64,000 nucleotides of DNA, taken from NCBI GenBank assembly GCA_963210315.1, contig OY723317.1, forward strand, positions 682,001 to 746,000. Direction: 5' to 3'. Position numbers and translations under genes: made by a program. This document shows, piece after piece, positions 34,200-43,664 of this stretch. How positions within the stretch are numbered: position 1 is the stretch's first letter; each line of letters starts with the position of its first letter. The DNA comes from Rhynchopus euleeides (Eukaryota > Euglenozoa > Diplonemea > Diplonemida > Diplonemidae). The notes under the pieces were generated by a model, which saw only the letters and a program-made list of their open reading frames with translations, did not search any database and was not told the origin of the DNA.

Positions 34200-35093
34200 T
34201 CACGGCCCCATCTGCGAATGCACGAAGTTGGAGTATTTAAGCGCCTTCTTCGCATCCGCCGCATCGGCAGACAGCCGTGCCACTGACGCCTCCCTCCGTG
34301 CCAGCTCATAATCACGGAGCGACTTCACCCTCTCACGGGCCCACGCAGCCTCCGAGTGGAGAGTCTCGAGCTGGGAGGCACGTGCCCTCTCCTTGTCTGC
34401 TGTGCACTGCCGGGTGACCGAGACAAGCCACCCCGTCTCCGCCTTTTGCGAGTCCTGCATCCGGAAGAACATCGCATCGACTATCGAAGGGTTGTCCAGG
34501 GCAAACGTGACCCACTCGTCATACGTCACATTACCATCCCCATCCGCGTCGGCCGCACGGAAGACATCCGCGCTGCTCAGCGTGGTGAACTCCATGCCGC
34601 ACTTCATCAGCGCCTCCCGCACGTCCGCGTAGCGGCACACCCCGGTGTTCTGCGAGTCGATGTTGTGAAACACGCTCCGCAGCTTCTCGCTCAGCGAAGG
34701 GGGGGGCCCGGTGTCCTTCCCCTCGCGGTCCCCCTGGCGGTGTGCCTCGGCGGATACCCAGGTGATGCCGGTGTCCGGTGCAGGGATCGGGCCTTCCGAG
34801 TCGGTGTGCCAGATACTGTTGGGCTGGAAGCAGAACATCTGTGACCCGTCGGCGAGCTGCGATGTGCTGCAGACGTCAACCCATCGCTTTTCCACGGTGT
34901 GGTGGAGCTGCAGCGCCTGCGCCTTGAATGGGACATCGGCGTAGCCTGCGGGGCGGTTCGCCCGGGCGCATGTGTCGAACACACTCTCCACAGCGTTGAG
35001 CAGCTCCGACATCGAAGGGCACAGCGGAAAGCTCAACAGCTTGTTGAACTTCGTCCCGTACACATCCGCGGCAACCGCGAGTTGAAAAGGCAT
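34200..35093 (-). CDS. BILBO1-like N-terminal domain with EF-hand and coiled coil
   Basis: 297 aa, single exon, ATG at 35093; the frame upstream to 35510 is not coding-like and lies in a mobile element. Residues 1-105 (MPFQLAVAADVYGTKFNKLL, SFPLCPSMSELL, KRWVDVCSTSQLADGSQMFC, FQPNSIWH) resemble the globular N-terminal domain of kinetoplastid BILBO1, the scaffold of the flagellar pocket collar. One canonical EF-hand loop lies at 182-193 (DADGDGNVTYDE), and a degenerate one at about 146-157 (DSQNTGVCRYAD). A short coiled coil follows (230-285). It is shorter than BILBO1 and lacks its long rod. The BILBO1 link is my recognition of the domain and needs a profile search; calcium binding by the second EF-hand is well supported. 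Confidence 0.75.
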   Translation of the reverse strand: MPFQLAVAADVYGTKFNKLLSFPLCPSMSELLNAVESVFDTCARANRPAGYADVPFKAQALQLHHTVEKRWVDVCSTSQLADGSQMFCFQPNSIWHTDSEGPIPAPDTGITWVSAEAHRQGDREGKDTGPPPSLSEKLRSVFHNIDSQNTGVCRYADVREALMKCGMEFTTLSSADVFRAADADGDGNVTYDEWVTFALDNPSIVDAMFFRMQDSQKAETGWLVSVTRQCTADKERARASQLETLHSEAAWARERVKSLRDYELARREASVARLSADAADAKKALKYSNFVHSQMGP

Positions 35094-35305
35094 CTCAACA
35101 CACAGCAACAGGGGGCTGTGTGCCGGTTCGCAAACCCCCGCCCAAGGGGGGTCGCTGAAGATGGGGGTGGGGTGTGTGTATGTGTGGCGACCGGACAGAG
35201 CGAAGGTCACACAAGAGAGGCAACGCAATTGGCAGGTGGGGGTGGAGGGCGGGGGTGTCCTCCAACAGCAGCACCTGTTTTTTTTCTCAACAGCGGTGTG
35301 CAAAC

Positions 35306-36280
35306 CAGGGTATAAGATAGACTTTTTTTCTGGCGCTGTTTTCCGGTTTTTCTGGTTTTGAAAATTTTTCGCGCGCGCCTTCGGCGCGCGCGACCCGCGC
35401 AAACCCTCCCAGAATCTGAGAGGCCCGGTGCCTGCGCGCGTCCTGCCGTACTGAGGCTGCTTGGTGGGGCAGGCGCAGCAGCTGCTTTGAAAGTTTGGAC
35501 TCTCGACCAAAAAACCGGTCTGGGTGCAATGTTTTTACGCAGGGGGGTCTGGGGGGCGGAGCCCCCCAGCCGCCGGAGGCCACGGTAGTGAACATCTGTT
35601 CCCTACAGTCTGGATTCGCTTGTAAGTAGGAAGGCTTCGCTGTATCGCAGCCCGGCCAGCAGGAGATCACTGGTCCTTGAGGATTCAACCTTCAGGGTGG
35701 AGGAGGACGGGGGAGTGACCACTCGTGACAGGTGTGCGTTGTGGGTGGAGTGGGTGCACGACAGAATGGCCAAAGGGTCCACGAGATCTCTGCACACATT
35801 CCGTTATCGAGGAGATGGGCACCTAGCTGTGACGACAGGCAACAAACAAATCTCATCTGTTAGTTGCCCCCAATAGGCTTGGCGACCTTCAAGACTGCTT
35901 GAAAGTCGTTCGTGTTCTCGTCTCAGCCCTCCAGACTGCAGTCTTAGACTCCCTCTTAGACATGGTGGCTGGAGTCCACCATGTGTGCACCTTCAAAACA
36001 GAAGAGACCTGCATGACGAGGGCATCACCACCCACCGGGCCACCCGCTAGGTCCATTTTTTCTTCTCCGCTTCTCTGCCTTCTTTGGACTATTTGAGCTC
36101 TGTGCGGATCACGATGGGGTCACTTTCTATTTTTTATGGCGTTTTTTCTGACTGTTTTACTGTCCCAAAGTCACAAAAAAACCGCCAAAAATGAGATCGA
36201 CCTTTTTTTTCCCCCAGAAAACCGGGAACCGGGAAACCCTGGTTTTGAAAACCGGAAAACCAGACCTATCTTATCCCCTG
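35306..36280. mobile_element. hAT-like non-autonomous element, copy A
   Basis: 975 bp. Ends CAGGGTATAAGATAG and CTATCTTATCCCCTG are inverted. The flanking 8-bp repeat GTGCAAAC lies at 35298-35305 and 36281-36288. CAGGG termini with 8-bp duplications are typical of hAT transposons (established knowledge). Inside are a GCGCGCGCCTTCGGCGCGCGC hairpin (split here as GCGCGCGCC, TTC, GGCGCGCGC) and the GGGGGGCGGAGCCCCCC module. A 64-codon ORF (35797..35603) is shared with copy B but resembles no transposase. Confidence 0.82.
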
Positions 36281-37260
36281 GTGCAAACACACCTCTCTGC
36301 CGAGAGAAGCCTGCAAAAAAAAGGGGGGGGGGTCCGGGGGAAGGAAACCCCCCGCCTCTTTTTGAGCCTTCCCCGCACAAAAAAAATCCTCTCACAAAAA
36401 AACATTGGGATAAATAACAGGTCCGAGCGGGCGCTTCAATTCTGTGACTCTCTCTCCTCCTCCCACACCACCCCACGTCTCCCCCACACCCCCCGCCCTT
36501 GTGTGTGACAGTGGCTTGGCACGTCTAACCCCCCCCCCCCCACACACACACTCACACACGCGAATCTTATTATAGTGTAGACATCACACACATACGTCCC
36601 TCCCCTCTCCCAATCCAACACAGTGAGCAAAAGCTCACGATTCAAGTGGAAACGGGGAAATGTTTTTCTCCCGGGCAGAGAGGGCGGAGGAGATATGGGG
36701 GAGAATGATGGTCAAAAAGGAAAGCAAAAGCCTCCCAGGAGCGGATGGGGCGGTGGTGGGGTTAGGGCGATAGGGCCCCCACGATGCCTCCGGGAGATCG
36801 GGTGATGATGCACGTTGGCTGGCTGACACCTCAGCTTGGGGGCATAAAGGCAATAACCCAGGGCACCCCTTGTCCCTACGGCATGGCCCCCCGCAGGCTC
36901 TGCCCCAGGGTGCTGCAGCGCTGCGCATCGGGTGTCGGTTCTTTTCAAAGGGGGTGTGGGAGTCGGTGGCTGGGGAACGACGTCGACCGGGGGAAAACTA
37001 TCTGTGCCCCCGCTGGATCGTAAAGTGACAGCAAAACGAGACAACAAACCAAGTACTGCCGAAAGTTGTTTTGTTGGAACGCAGACCCCACTCTTTGTGT
37101 ACACCACTCCCCGGTCTGATGAAGTGGTGTGAGTGGGTACGCACGATCCAGCTAAAGGCACAGAAAGTTTCCCCAGTTGGCTACGCCGAACTAACAAAAA
37201 TAATTTGGGTGGCAAGATGGCTACCTTGGTTTGACCCTGCCACACCCAAACAGCACCTCT
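36281..37260. other. Intergenic with dispersed repeats
   Basis: Contains a CACACACGCGAATC-type short repeat (about 36548-36590) and copy 2 of the TATCTGTGCCCCC repeat (36997-37200). No gene is supportable. Confidence 0.55.
36997..37200. repeat. Dispersed repeat, copy 2 (GGATCGTAAAGTGACAGC type)
   Basis: CTATCTGTGCCCCC, GCTGGATCGTAAAGTGACAG, CAAAACGAGACAACAAACC, and after about 110 bp GCCGAACTAACAAAAAT. Compare 15690-15772. Confidence 0.6.
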
Positions 37261-38628
37261 TCACGACGGGTGCCTCGCAACGTACAGCTCCCACGGGATG
37301 AGGTGCGCCGCCACAACGTGCCTCCGCACCGCTGCCTCCGATGCAAACGCCACGCCCCGCTGCGTCTCGGTTGCCCCACACTCCTGGCACGCAAACTCCT
37401 CCTCTTCCTCCTCCTCCACCTCCTCCTCTTCCTCCGCCCGCGACACCTCATCACCCTTCCGGCGCCGCTTCGCTTGCGGTTGTTCCTCCTCCTCCTCCTC
37501 GTCTTCTTCCTCCTCCTCCTCAGCTGGCTCCGGCATCGCCTTGCCCTTTCGGCGCTTCCCCTTCTCAACCCTGGTTGAAGAGTCTGCGGTGACCAGCTCG
37601 CTGTGGAACATCATGGAATGCGCCCACCCGGCGTGCTTTCCGAACTCCTCCGAGAAGGCATGTTGTATCGCGTTGTAGGTCTTCGGGGTGAGGGTTTTTC
37701 TGAACTCGATCTGGTCGGAGAGGGTCGCCTTGGCGAGGCGGAGGATGTGTGTGTCGACCGGGATGACGTGCGACCTGTCGAGGGAGAATAACGCGACGCA
37801 GTCAGCCACCTTCCGCCCTACACCTGGCAGCGCCGTCAGCACGCGCAGCACATCCTCATAGGAATGGGCGCTGCTGTCACGCAGGCTCAGCAATCCGGGG
37901 TGTGCCCGATCCCCCAACGCGCGGGCTGTCCCCTCGACGAATTTAGAGCGATATCCAAAGCCCAGACCCCGCAGCTCGGCATCGAGCCCCTTCACCTTGC
38001 GCAGCGTGGCGGCGGTGGGGAAGGTGCACCACTCCTTACCCCCAACGGTTCCGATCGGCTCGCCGTAGGTGTCGCACAGCCTCTCGATCATCCCGGCAAT
38101 CCTCGAGACGTGGTTGTTCTGCGAGCAGAGGAAGGAGAAGAGGCATTCCTCCGGGCTCTGCCTCAGAACACGGAGGTATGTCTGGGGAGCCGACGCGCCT
38201 TGCTGAGCCTCGACGACGCGCTTCCACTGCACCATGAGGTTGCCGTTCCCCGTGGAGGCGAGCCAGCCCCGCTGCAGAGCCTCGAGGTCAATCCCCGCGT
38301 TGAAGAAATCTGCAATCACAGCCTCATCCACAACTTTAGACCTCGGGAGGGAGGCCTCAACGTTGAAGGAGACGCATCCCCCAGATCCCCAGTCCTGCCG
38401 CAGCCGCACCACACTCTTGTGTATCACACCGATGAACTCATCGGCGGCGCTGGCGCGGCCAGCCTGCGGCGTGTCCCGCCCCCGGCGCGCAGAGCCCTTC
38501 CCTTGGTGGGGGGTGGCGGGGGAGCCCCCAGATACATCGACCCATCGGAACACCTGGCCTCCGAGGAGAGTCCGACGGAGGGAGAAGGCGCGCAGGGGGA
38601 CCTCGCGCCAGGTGCCTGGGGTTGGCAT
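37261..38628 (-). CDS. OGG1: 8-oxoguanine DNA glycosylase with acidic/C2H2 zinc-finger C-terminal extension
   Basis: Bifunctional base-excision repair enzyme that removes 8-oxoG and nicks the strand. 455 aa, ATG at 38628. The N-terminal OGG domain (about 10-145) includes LGGQVFRW. The HhH-GPD domain (about 150-345) includes SPEECLFSFLCSQNNHVSRI and ALPGVGRKVADCVALF with catalytic Lys273, and VIPVDTHI with Asp292. HAGWAHSMMFHSEL ends the conserved part. After residue 352 come basic and very acidic tracts (Glu runs 369-382 and 399-411) and a finger-like C414-x2-C417-x19-H437-x4-H442. This tail is not in the OGG1 I know from other groups. Single exon. Probably nuclear; no presequence is evident. 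Confidence 0.93.
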   Translation of the reverse strand: MPTPGTWREVPLRAFSLRRTLLGGQVFRWVDVSGGSPATPHQGKGSARRGRDTPQAGRASAADEFIGVIHKSVVRLRQDWGSGGCVSFNVEASLPRSKVVDEAVIADFFNAGIDLEALQRGWLASTGNGNLMVQWKRVVEAQQGASAPQTYLRVLRQSPEECLFSFLCSQNNHVSRIAGMIERLCDTYGEPIGTVGGKEWCTFPTAATLRKVKGLDAELRGLGFGYRSKFVEGTARALGDRAHPGLLSLRDSSAHSYEDVLRVLTALPGVGRKVADCVALFSLDRSHVIPVDTHILRLAKATLSDQIEFRKTLTPKTYNAIQHAFSEEFGKHAGWAHSMMFHSELVTADSSTRVEKGKRRKGKAMPEPAEEEEEEDEEEEEEQPQAKRRRKGDEVSRAEEEEEVEEEEEEEFACQECGATETQRGVAFASEAAVRRHVVAAHLIPWELYVARHPS

Positions 38629-38846
38629 GGTGTAGGGTGGGGGGGTTTGCAGGGGCGTGTGGGGGGCGGGACCCCCCCCCCCCTGTGCTGTTGTTGTGGG
38701 GATGTTGTTGGGGAGTGGGGGGGGGGGGGGGAGGGTTAGTGTGTGTGTGTGTTATTCCGCACGCTCGTGTGAGCAGAAAGTCACCCACCCACAAGCAAGC
38801 GATCCAAACGTGCTCTATGCACTAACTCCATCCTTCATCAGGCCTG

Positions 38847-38947
38847 AGGGGGCCCTCTGCTACCAGATGTGATTGAGTGAGAAAAAGTGAGCTCCAGCCC
38901 ACTTCCCCTCACTGTCTGACGAGCTGAGACTGGTAGCGAGGGCCCCC
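38847..38947. mobile_element. Miniature inverted-repeat element, GGGCCCTCGCTACCAG family, copy 2
   Basis: Ends GGGGCCCTCTGCTACCAG and CTGGTAGCGAGGGCCCC, with CTGAG on both sides (5-bp duplication). The interior matches 17321-17429. Confidence 0.8.
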
Positions 38948-39334
38948 TGAGGGTGTGATTATCATTTTCAGGGGTTGTATGGAGAAGCGTCAACGCACCA
39001 ACCAACAAAATCCAGGCTGAATGGCGAAGTGACTTTCTGTAAGGCAAACAAAAAAGACCAAGCGGGGGTCGAGGCGGGGGAGGGGGGCGGGGTGATTGTG
39101 TGGGGGTGAGGGTTACGGGTCGTACAGCTGCCCCTTCATGTCTTGAGTACGTTTTTCCTGAAAAAGATAAGGCGTTGTTTGTGCGCCAAACCCGGGTGAA
39201 CAAACCTCAACGTGTTTTGCCTGATGAATATGCGCACAGTCATAGCAACAAGGCAAGGTAGATTGTGTTTGTCACCCAAAGCGCTGCCAACTATCTTATT
39301 CACTGTGACAAGCTTTCTTCTTGTTGTGTGTGGA

Positions 39335-39421
39335 AAATCGTACTCCTTTCGCTTTATTATAGACACCCTGTCCAGCAACTGTGGGAGAACAGTTCCGGAC
39401 TACTTTTTGTTGAGCGCACAC
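39335..39421 (+). repeat. Dispersed stem-loop repeat, copy 2
   Basis: ATCGTACTCCTTTCGC, TTTATTATAGACACCC, TGTCCAGCAACTGTGGG, AGAACAGTTCCGGACTAC, T-run, GTTGAGCGCACAC. See 20941-21030. Confidence 0.65.
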
Positions 39422-40057
39422 TTGCTGTCTCAAGGCTGTGTTGAGGCCCTGTGAAGTGGCATGAGGTGCTAATCCAAAGCTTCAGTCGTACGATTTCCTT
39501 CGTTACTTCGCGACTTCGCTACGCTTCGTCGCTCGTAACTAGTAAAAAAAATGCAGGCGGTTTATCGAGGGGGTGGGGGGTGGGTGGGGAGGTGATGCGA
39601 CTTCGCATTGAGCATTTCCGGGGGTGGCCCCAACCTTCTGGGCAGCCTTCTGGGAATAGCTCAAATTCACCCGCATGCCTCCCCACCCGTTGGCGCGATT
39701 TCCCCCCACCCCCCCGCCACACAGCACTGCTCAGAGAAAGAACGGTACCCCCTGTGTAACACGGGTAGGCACCACTGTTTTGCTGGAATGCAGGGGAAAC
39801 CCGTGACAGCTCCCGATAAGGATGCATCAGAAGTGCCTCATGGCTCCCCTGCAAACCATCACAGACCCCGTTCGCTCTTCCGTAAGGGCTGCGGATGGGG
39901 CACAAAACCACATCAACTGTCTCGCGTGCGGCACACGGGAGCCGATTTGAGAGATGCGCACCACACCCCGCACCCTAACCAGCCCTCGCAGAATGTGTCC
40001 CTTCGGCATGGGCCGAGCGTTTTTAAGGGTGTTAGCCCAGGGAAAAATATCCCCGTA

Positions 40058-40274
40058 CCTAGGGTACCCCGAGAGAATGTCACCCCCCTCGAGGGCCCAG
40101 GGCGAGGGGGGGGCGACATTCCTCCCAGCCGCTACACAGGGCAACCGTTGAAGAATGTCACCCCCCTCTGTCCAGGGTAGCCCTTGGAGAATGTCACCCC
40201 CCAAGCGGAGGCCGAGGGGGGGTGACATTCTCCAAGGTCACCCAGGGGGTGACATTCTCTCGGGGTACCCTAGG
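40058..40274. mobile_element. TA-CC element (GAATGTCACCCCC type)
   Basis: 217 bp. Ends CCTAGGGTACCCCGAGAG and CTCTCGGGGTACCCTAGG are perfectly inverted. TA lies at 40056-40057 and 40275-40276. Five or six internal copies of GAATGTCACCCCC or complement are present. No ORF. Confidence 0.85.
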
Positions 40275-40738
40275 TAACGGAAAAAGTGGCCCACCTTTTC
40301 CGTTATTTTTTTTCTTTGTTCCCCCGTTTTTTTTTGGTAAAACACACCCCGTGTGGTAGAGAAAATACGGCAAGAGTCTCGCTGGGTCGGAAGAGCAGAT
40401 GGTTCCCGCAACAGCTCCCGGGGAGCGGCGGGTATTTCGCATAGGATGCCGGATGTGTGCACACGTTTGTGCGGTTTGTTCTGTGTTTGTGTGAACATGT
40501 TGTGTGTGTGTATGCTCCACCCAACCCGACACATTTCTGTACTTCAGACAGGTAAGGTCACTCGACACGCGGGGGGGGGGGGGGGGGTTTGTGTGTGGTT
40601 TTTTCTGCCAGCCGATATCACTAGCGCCAGCGAGAAAAAAAAAAGAAAAAAAAAGCGACCTATCAATCGCCAACTCGCGAATCAGGCGTTCAGGCAGAAG
40701 AACTATTTGCGGGCCGATACTTCATCAGCGTTTAGGTC

Positions 40739-40940
40739 AACGGTGCTAGATCACCGACAGTACAGCGCGGGCCTCAACCTCAAGCGGATTTCGACCTCAA
40801 AGCAGATCTCATACTTCAAGGGCAGGTGCTAGATCACCAGCGCGGACCCCAACCTCAAAGCAGATCTCATACTTCAAGGGCAGGTGCTAGATCACCAGCG
40901 CGGATTTCGACCTCAAAGCAGATCTCATACTTCAGGCCCA
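40739..40940. repeat. 58-bp tandem repeat, about 3.4 units
   Basis: Unit contains AAAGCAGATCTCATACTTCA, AGGGCAGGTGCTAGATCACC and AGCGCGGA; unit starts at 40799, 40857 and 40915, with a degenerate copy before. Confidence 0.9.
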
Positions 40941-41624
40941 GCAGCAGGCACAATACATGCAGCTGATGGTGGGCGGAGGGGGGTGGGGAGGGGGTGGGGG
41001 TGTGGGTGGGCGAGAAAGGAAGGCTTTGGGGTGCAGAGAAGGCAGGCCTGTCGCTAACTTTTCGATTTTGGAGATTTGGTGGGTTGACGCTCCTGTTTTG
41101 GGGGGGGATCACTGTCATCATCAGGGGGGAAAACACTAGGGGTCAATTTTTCTCGCGCGCGCTCGTGTTGTTGCCAAATTTTCCCATCGGTGGACCACTA
41201 GGTGGGCACGGTGTGAGGCGCTGGGTTCCTTCCGTGGTTCCTCTCCCGCTCGCGCCGTCGGGTGCCGGAGGAAACCAAAAAATGGCTTTCGGGACCATGA
41301 TTTCGACGCTGCCCCCTGATATGTCACGGCCGTCAAAGCGCAAGGACTTGGTTACTAGACGGGCACGCGAGATGGGGGGTCTGGGGGGCAGAGCCCCCCA
41401 TCCGCCGGAGGCCACGGTAGTGAGCATCTGTTCATTGTGAGCGTACAGATTCTGTGTGAGTTGGCTGCGTCCTCCTGAGGCTACTGGAGTGGGTGGATTC
41501 CCTGACCTGATGGGAATCGAATGACTTGAGTACGAGACATACGCCACAGGGGGGTCTGGGGGGCGGAGCCCCCCAGCCGCCGGAGGCCACGGTAGTGAGC
41601 ATCTGTTCCTGCAAAACCATACTC

Positions 41625-41900
41625 TCTTCGACGTCGACCCAGTGAAAGTGGGTTGACGCTTGGTCGACGCTTGGTGAGCGTCGACCCAGTGTAACCGGGC
41701 CAACGCTAGGTTAGCGTCGACCCAGTGTAATAAATGGGTTGACGCTTGGTCCAGGCTTGAATGGCAACCCAGTTCCACTAGGTCGACGCTCCAAGCCTCG
41801 ACCAAGCGTCAACCCAGTCCACTGGGTCGACGCTGGGTCGACGCTTTTTTATGGGGGGGGAAACCCAAAATCACTGGGTCGACGGTCGACGCTTAGCGAC
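41625..41900. repeat. Inverted and direct array of GGGTCGACGCTTGG motifs
   Basis: At least ten copies of AGCGTCGACCCAGT or its complement in both orientations, resembling the subterminal arrays of the TA-CC elements. No clear termini were found. Confidence 0.65.
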
Positions 41901-41987
41901 ATGCCTGCAGAGAAGGCAGCGGGCAGACGGGGGGGGGGGGCGGTGAGCGGGCTGCTGTATCCCGTGTGGTGCGGTGCCAGTGGGGGC

Positions 41988-43664
41988 CTACAGCCCCGAC
42001 ACGTCCCACAGCAGCAGGCTGCCGTCTGTGCCGGCTGTGGCAAGGCGCTGCCCGTCGGGAGACACCGCCACACGCGCGACGCCCTTCTGGTGCCCGCCCA
42101 GCCGCAGCACGTCCCTTCCGGAGGTGGCATCCCACACCACCACTGCCCCGTCCGACGCGGCTGTGGCGAAGGCACGCCCGCCCACCAGGTACTGCACGTC
42201 CGTGAGGCGCCTGCCCACACCGTCCGCAGCCTGCACAGAGAGCCTCGTGCCGCCAGCTGCGCGCGACCACACGTGCACGTACCCGTGCTCGTAAGCACGC
42301 AGAAGCTCCTTGCCGTCTGCAGAGAATGCGATGGCAGCAGTCGACCCGAACGGCCCCGATGCCTCTCCCTGAGAGGCCCCGTTCGCACTGTCCCAGAGGC
42401 GGACCGCACCCGCCCCTGACCCTGCAGTGGCCAGGAGTGTGCCGTTCTGTGCAAACGACACGTCTGCTGCATGGCCCTGCACGACGAGCAGTGGTGTCCC
42501 ACCAACATGTGCGTCGAAGACACGTGTGGCCTGGTCAGACCCGCCTCCGCACACAACACGCGACCCGTCACTCGAGAAGGCCACACGCCGCACAGGCACC
42601 TCTGTGTTCTGGTTGCGCAGACCGAGTGGAAACATCAGCTCGCCTGTTGCCGCGTCGCACACCACAGCACGCCCGCCTGCACCACCCACGGCAATGCGCG
42701 TCCCGTCGGGAGAGAAGTCGATGTCGTGTGCCGCAAAGTCCGCACACCCCAGCCGCACCACCTCCTGCCCTGTGGCTGTGCTGAACACACGCACCGCACC
42801 ACCCGCCCCTGCCGCAACAAGCGTGCCGTCGTGTGAGAAGGCCACAGACAGCACACCCTCCAGGTGCTGCACCTGCAGCAGGCAGTGCCGCCACTTGGGG
42901 GCGCACTGCTGGGCAAACGTGTCCGTCACTGCACACGCAGGAGACGGAGACGGCGGTGCTGGAGGCGAAGCCGTTGGTGGAGCAGCTGTGTATGCTGGTG
43001 TGGGCGGTGACGGCGTAGCAGGAGCAGGTGTTGCGGGCGCCGGTGTGGGAGGCGCGGCCGTTGGTGGAACAGATGTGTGAGGCGACGGGGTTGCAGGTGC
43101 AGGTGTAGACGGTGCAGGGGTGGGTAGCGACGGTGTTGGTGGAACAGCTGTGTCAGGCACTGACGTGGTCGGCGGCGAAGGTGTAGCAGGCGCAGGCGTA
43201 CTCGGCTCCCAATTGTACCGCACCACAACGCGTGCGTTCCCTCCGTCACAGGTGAAGTCATGAGTGATCCCTGCGGGGCTGGCTTTCATGTTCAAGATAC
43301 ACGTCTCTGTGACACGTTCCTCATCACCAACATCGAAAGTGCACGCGCCGCCCACGTCTTCTTGCCATGCGTCGAAGTCAATAGTCAGCTCGAGCACATC
43401 CCCCGACATCGTCTGAACCCCTGACACGGCCCGCTGGCTTGTCAGTAAGCAGTCGCCGACAGCCTGGCATGTGCCACATTCCATTGGCACGCTGGGGCCC
43501 CCCGTCATGTTGAGCGACGCTGTCATTCCGTATCTCCGCAACCAGGTGTTGCGGCTCCCCCGCTGCTTCTGCCAGATTTCCACCACCTTAAACGAGTAGA
43601 CGCTGTCGGCAAGGCTGCCCGTCACAAGGCACAGCAGCAGGCACGCTGCCCTGACGAGCCCCAT
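41988..43664 (-). CDS. Secreted protein with Thr/Pro stalk and WD40 beta-propeller
   Basis: 558 aa, single exon, ATG at 43664. The signal peptide is residues 1-19 (VRAACLLLCLVTGSLA). Residues 20-150 are a Cys-containing beta-rich N-terminal part (C63, C66, C72 and others). Residues about 155-245 are a TPAPATPSPPT stalk, probably O-glycosylated. Residues about 260-558 are WD40 repeats: VLSVAFSHDGTLVAAGAGGA, IDFSPDGTRIAVGGAGGRAV, RRVAFSSDGSRVVCGGG, LLATAGSGAGAVRLWDSANG and RVAVSPDGQRLATAGTDGSL...LLWDVSGL. There is no membrane span after the signal, so the propeller should be in the lumen or outside, which is rare for WD40. A similar stalk occurs in the gene at 57123-60232. Confidence 0.85.
   Translation of the reverse strand: MGLVRAACLLLCLVTGSLADSVYSFKVVEIWQKQRGSRNTWLRRYGMTASLNMTGGPSVPMECGTCQAVGDCLLTSQRAVSGVQTMSGDVLELTIDFDAWQEDVGGACTFDVGDEERVTETCILNMKASPAGITHDFTCDGGNARVVVRYNWEPSTPAPATPSPPTTSVPDTAVPPTPSLPTPAPSTPAPATPSPHTSVPPTAAPPTPAPATPAPATPSPPTPAYTAAPPTASPPAPPSPSPACAVTDTFAQQCAPKWRHCLLQVQHLEGVLSVAFSHDGTLVAAGAGGAVRVFSTATGQEVVRLGCADFAAHDIDFSPDGTRIAVGGAGGRAVVCDAATGELMFPLGLRNQNTEVPVRRVAFSSDGSRVVCGGGSDQATRVFDAHVGGTPLLVVQGHAADVSFAQNGTLLATAGSGAGAVRLWDSANGASQGEASGPFGSTAAIAFSADGKELLRAYEHGYVHVWSRAAGGTRLSVQAADGVGRRLTDVQYLVGGRAFATAASDGAVVVWDATSGRDVLRLGGHQKGVARVAVSPDGQRLATAGTDGSLLLWDVSGL

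Larger units (their letters stand above)
38629..41987. other. Intergenic, repeat-dense
   Basis: Holds G/GT-rich DNA (38629-38760), a miniature element (38847-38947), a hairpin repeat (39335-39421), a TA-CC element (40058-40274), a 58-bp tandem repeat (40739-40940), two GGGGGGCGGAGCCCCCC modules (41371-41430, 41548-41610) and a GGGTCGACGCTTGG array (41625-41900). No gene is called. Confidence 0.65.

Noticed and set aside
35603..35797. 64-codon ORF conserved in both hAT-like copies
   Set aside because: Conservation is explained by element identity; no resemblance to a transposase and no independent support.
40528..40556. TTTCTGTACTTCAGACAGGT as a spliced-leader RNA donor
   Set aside because: Only a partial match; no leader upstream, no RNA-like structure, and no repeat of the gene.
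41450..41540. T-loop-like GATTCCC near 41505 as a tRNA
   Set aside because: Flanking sequence does not fold into a cloverleaf.
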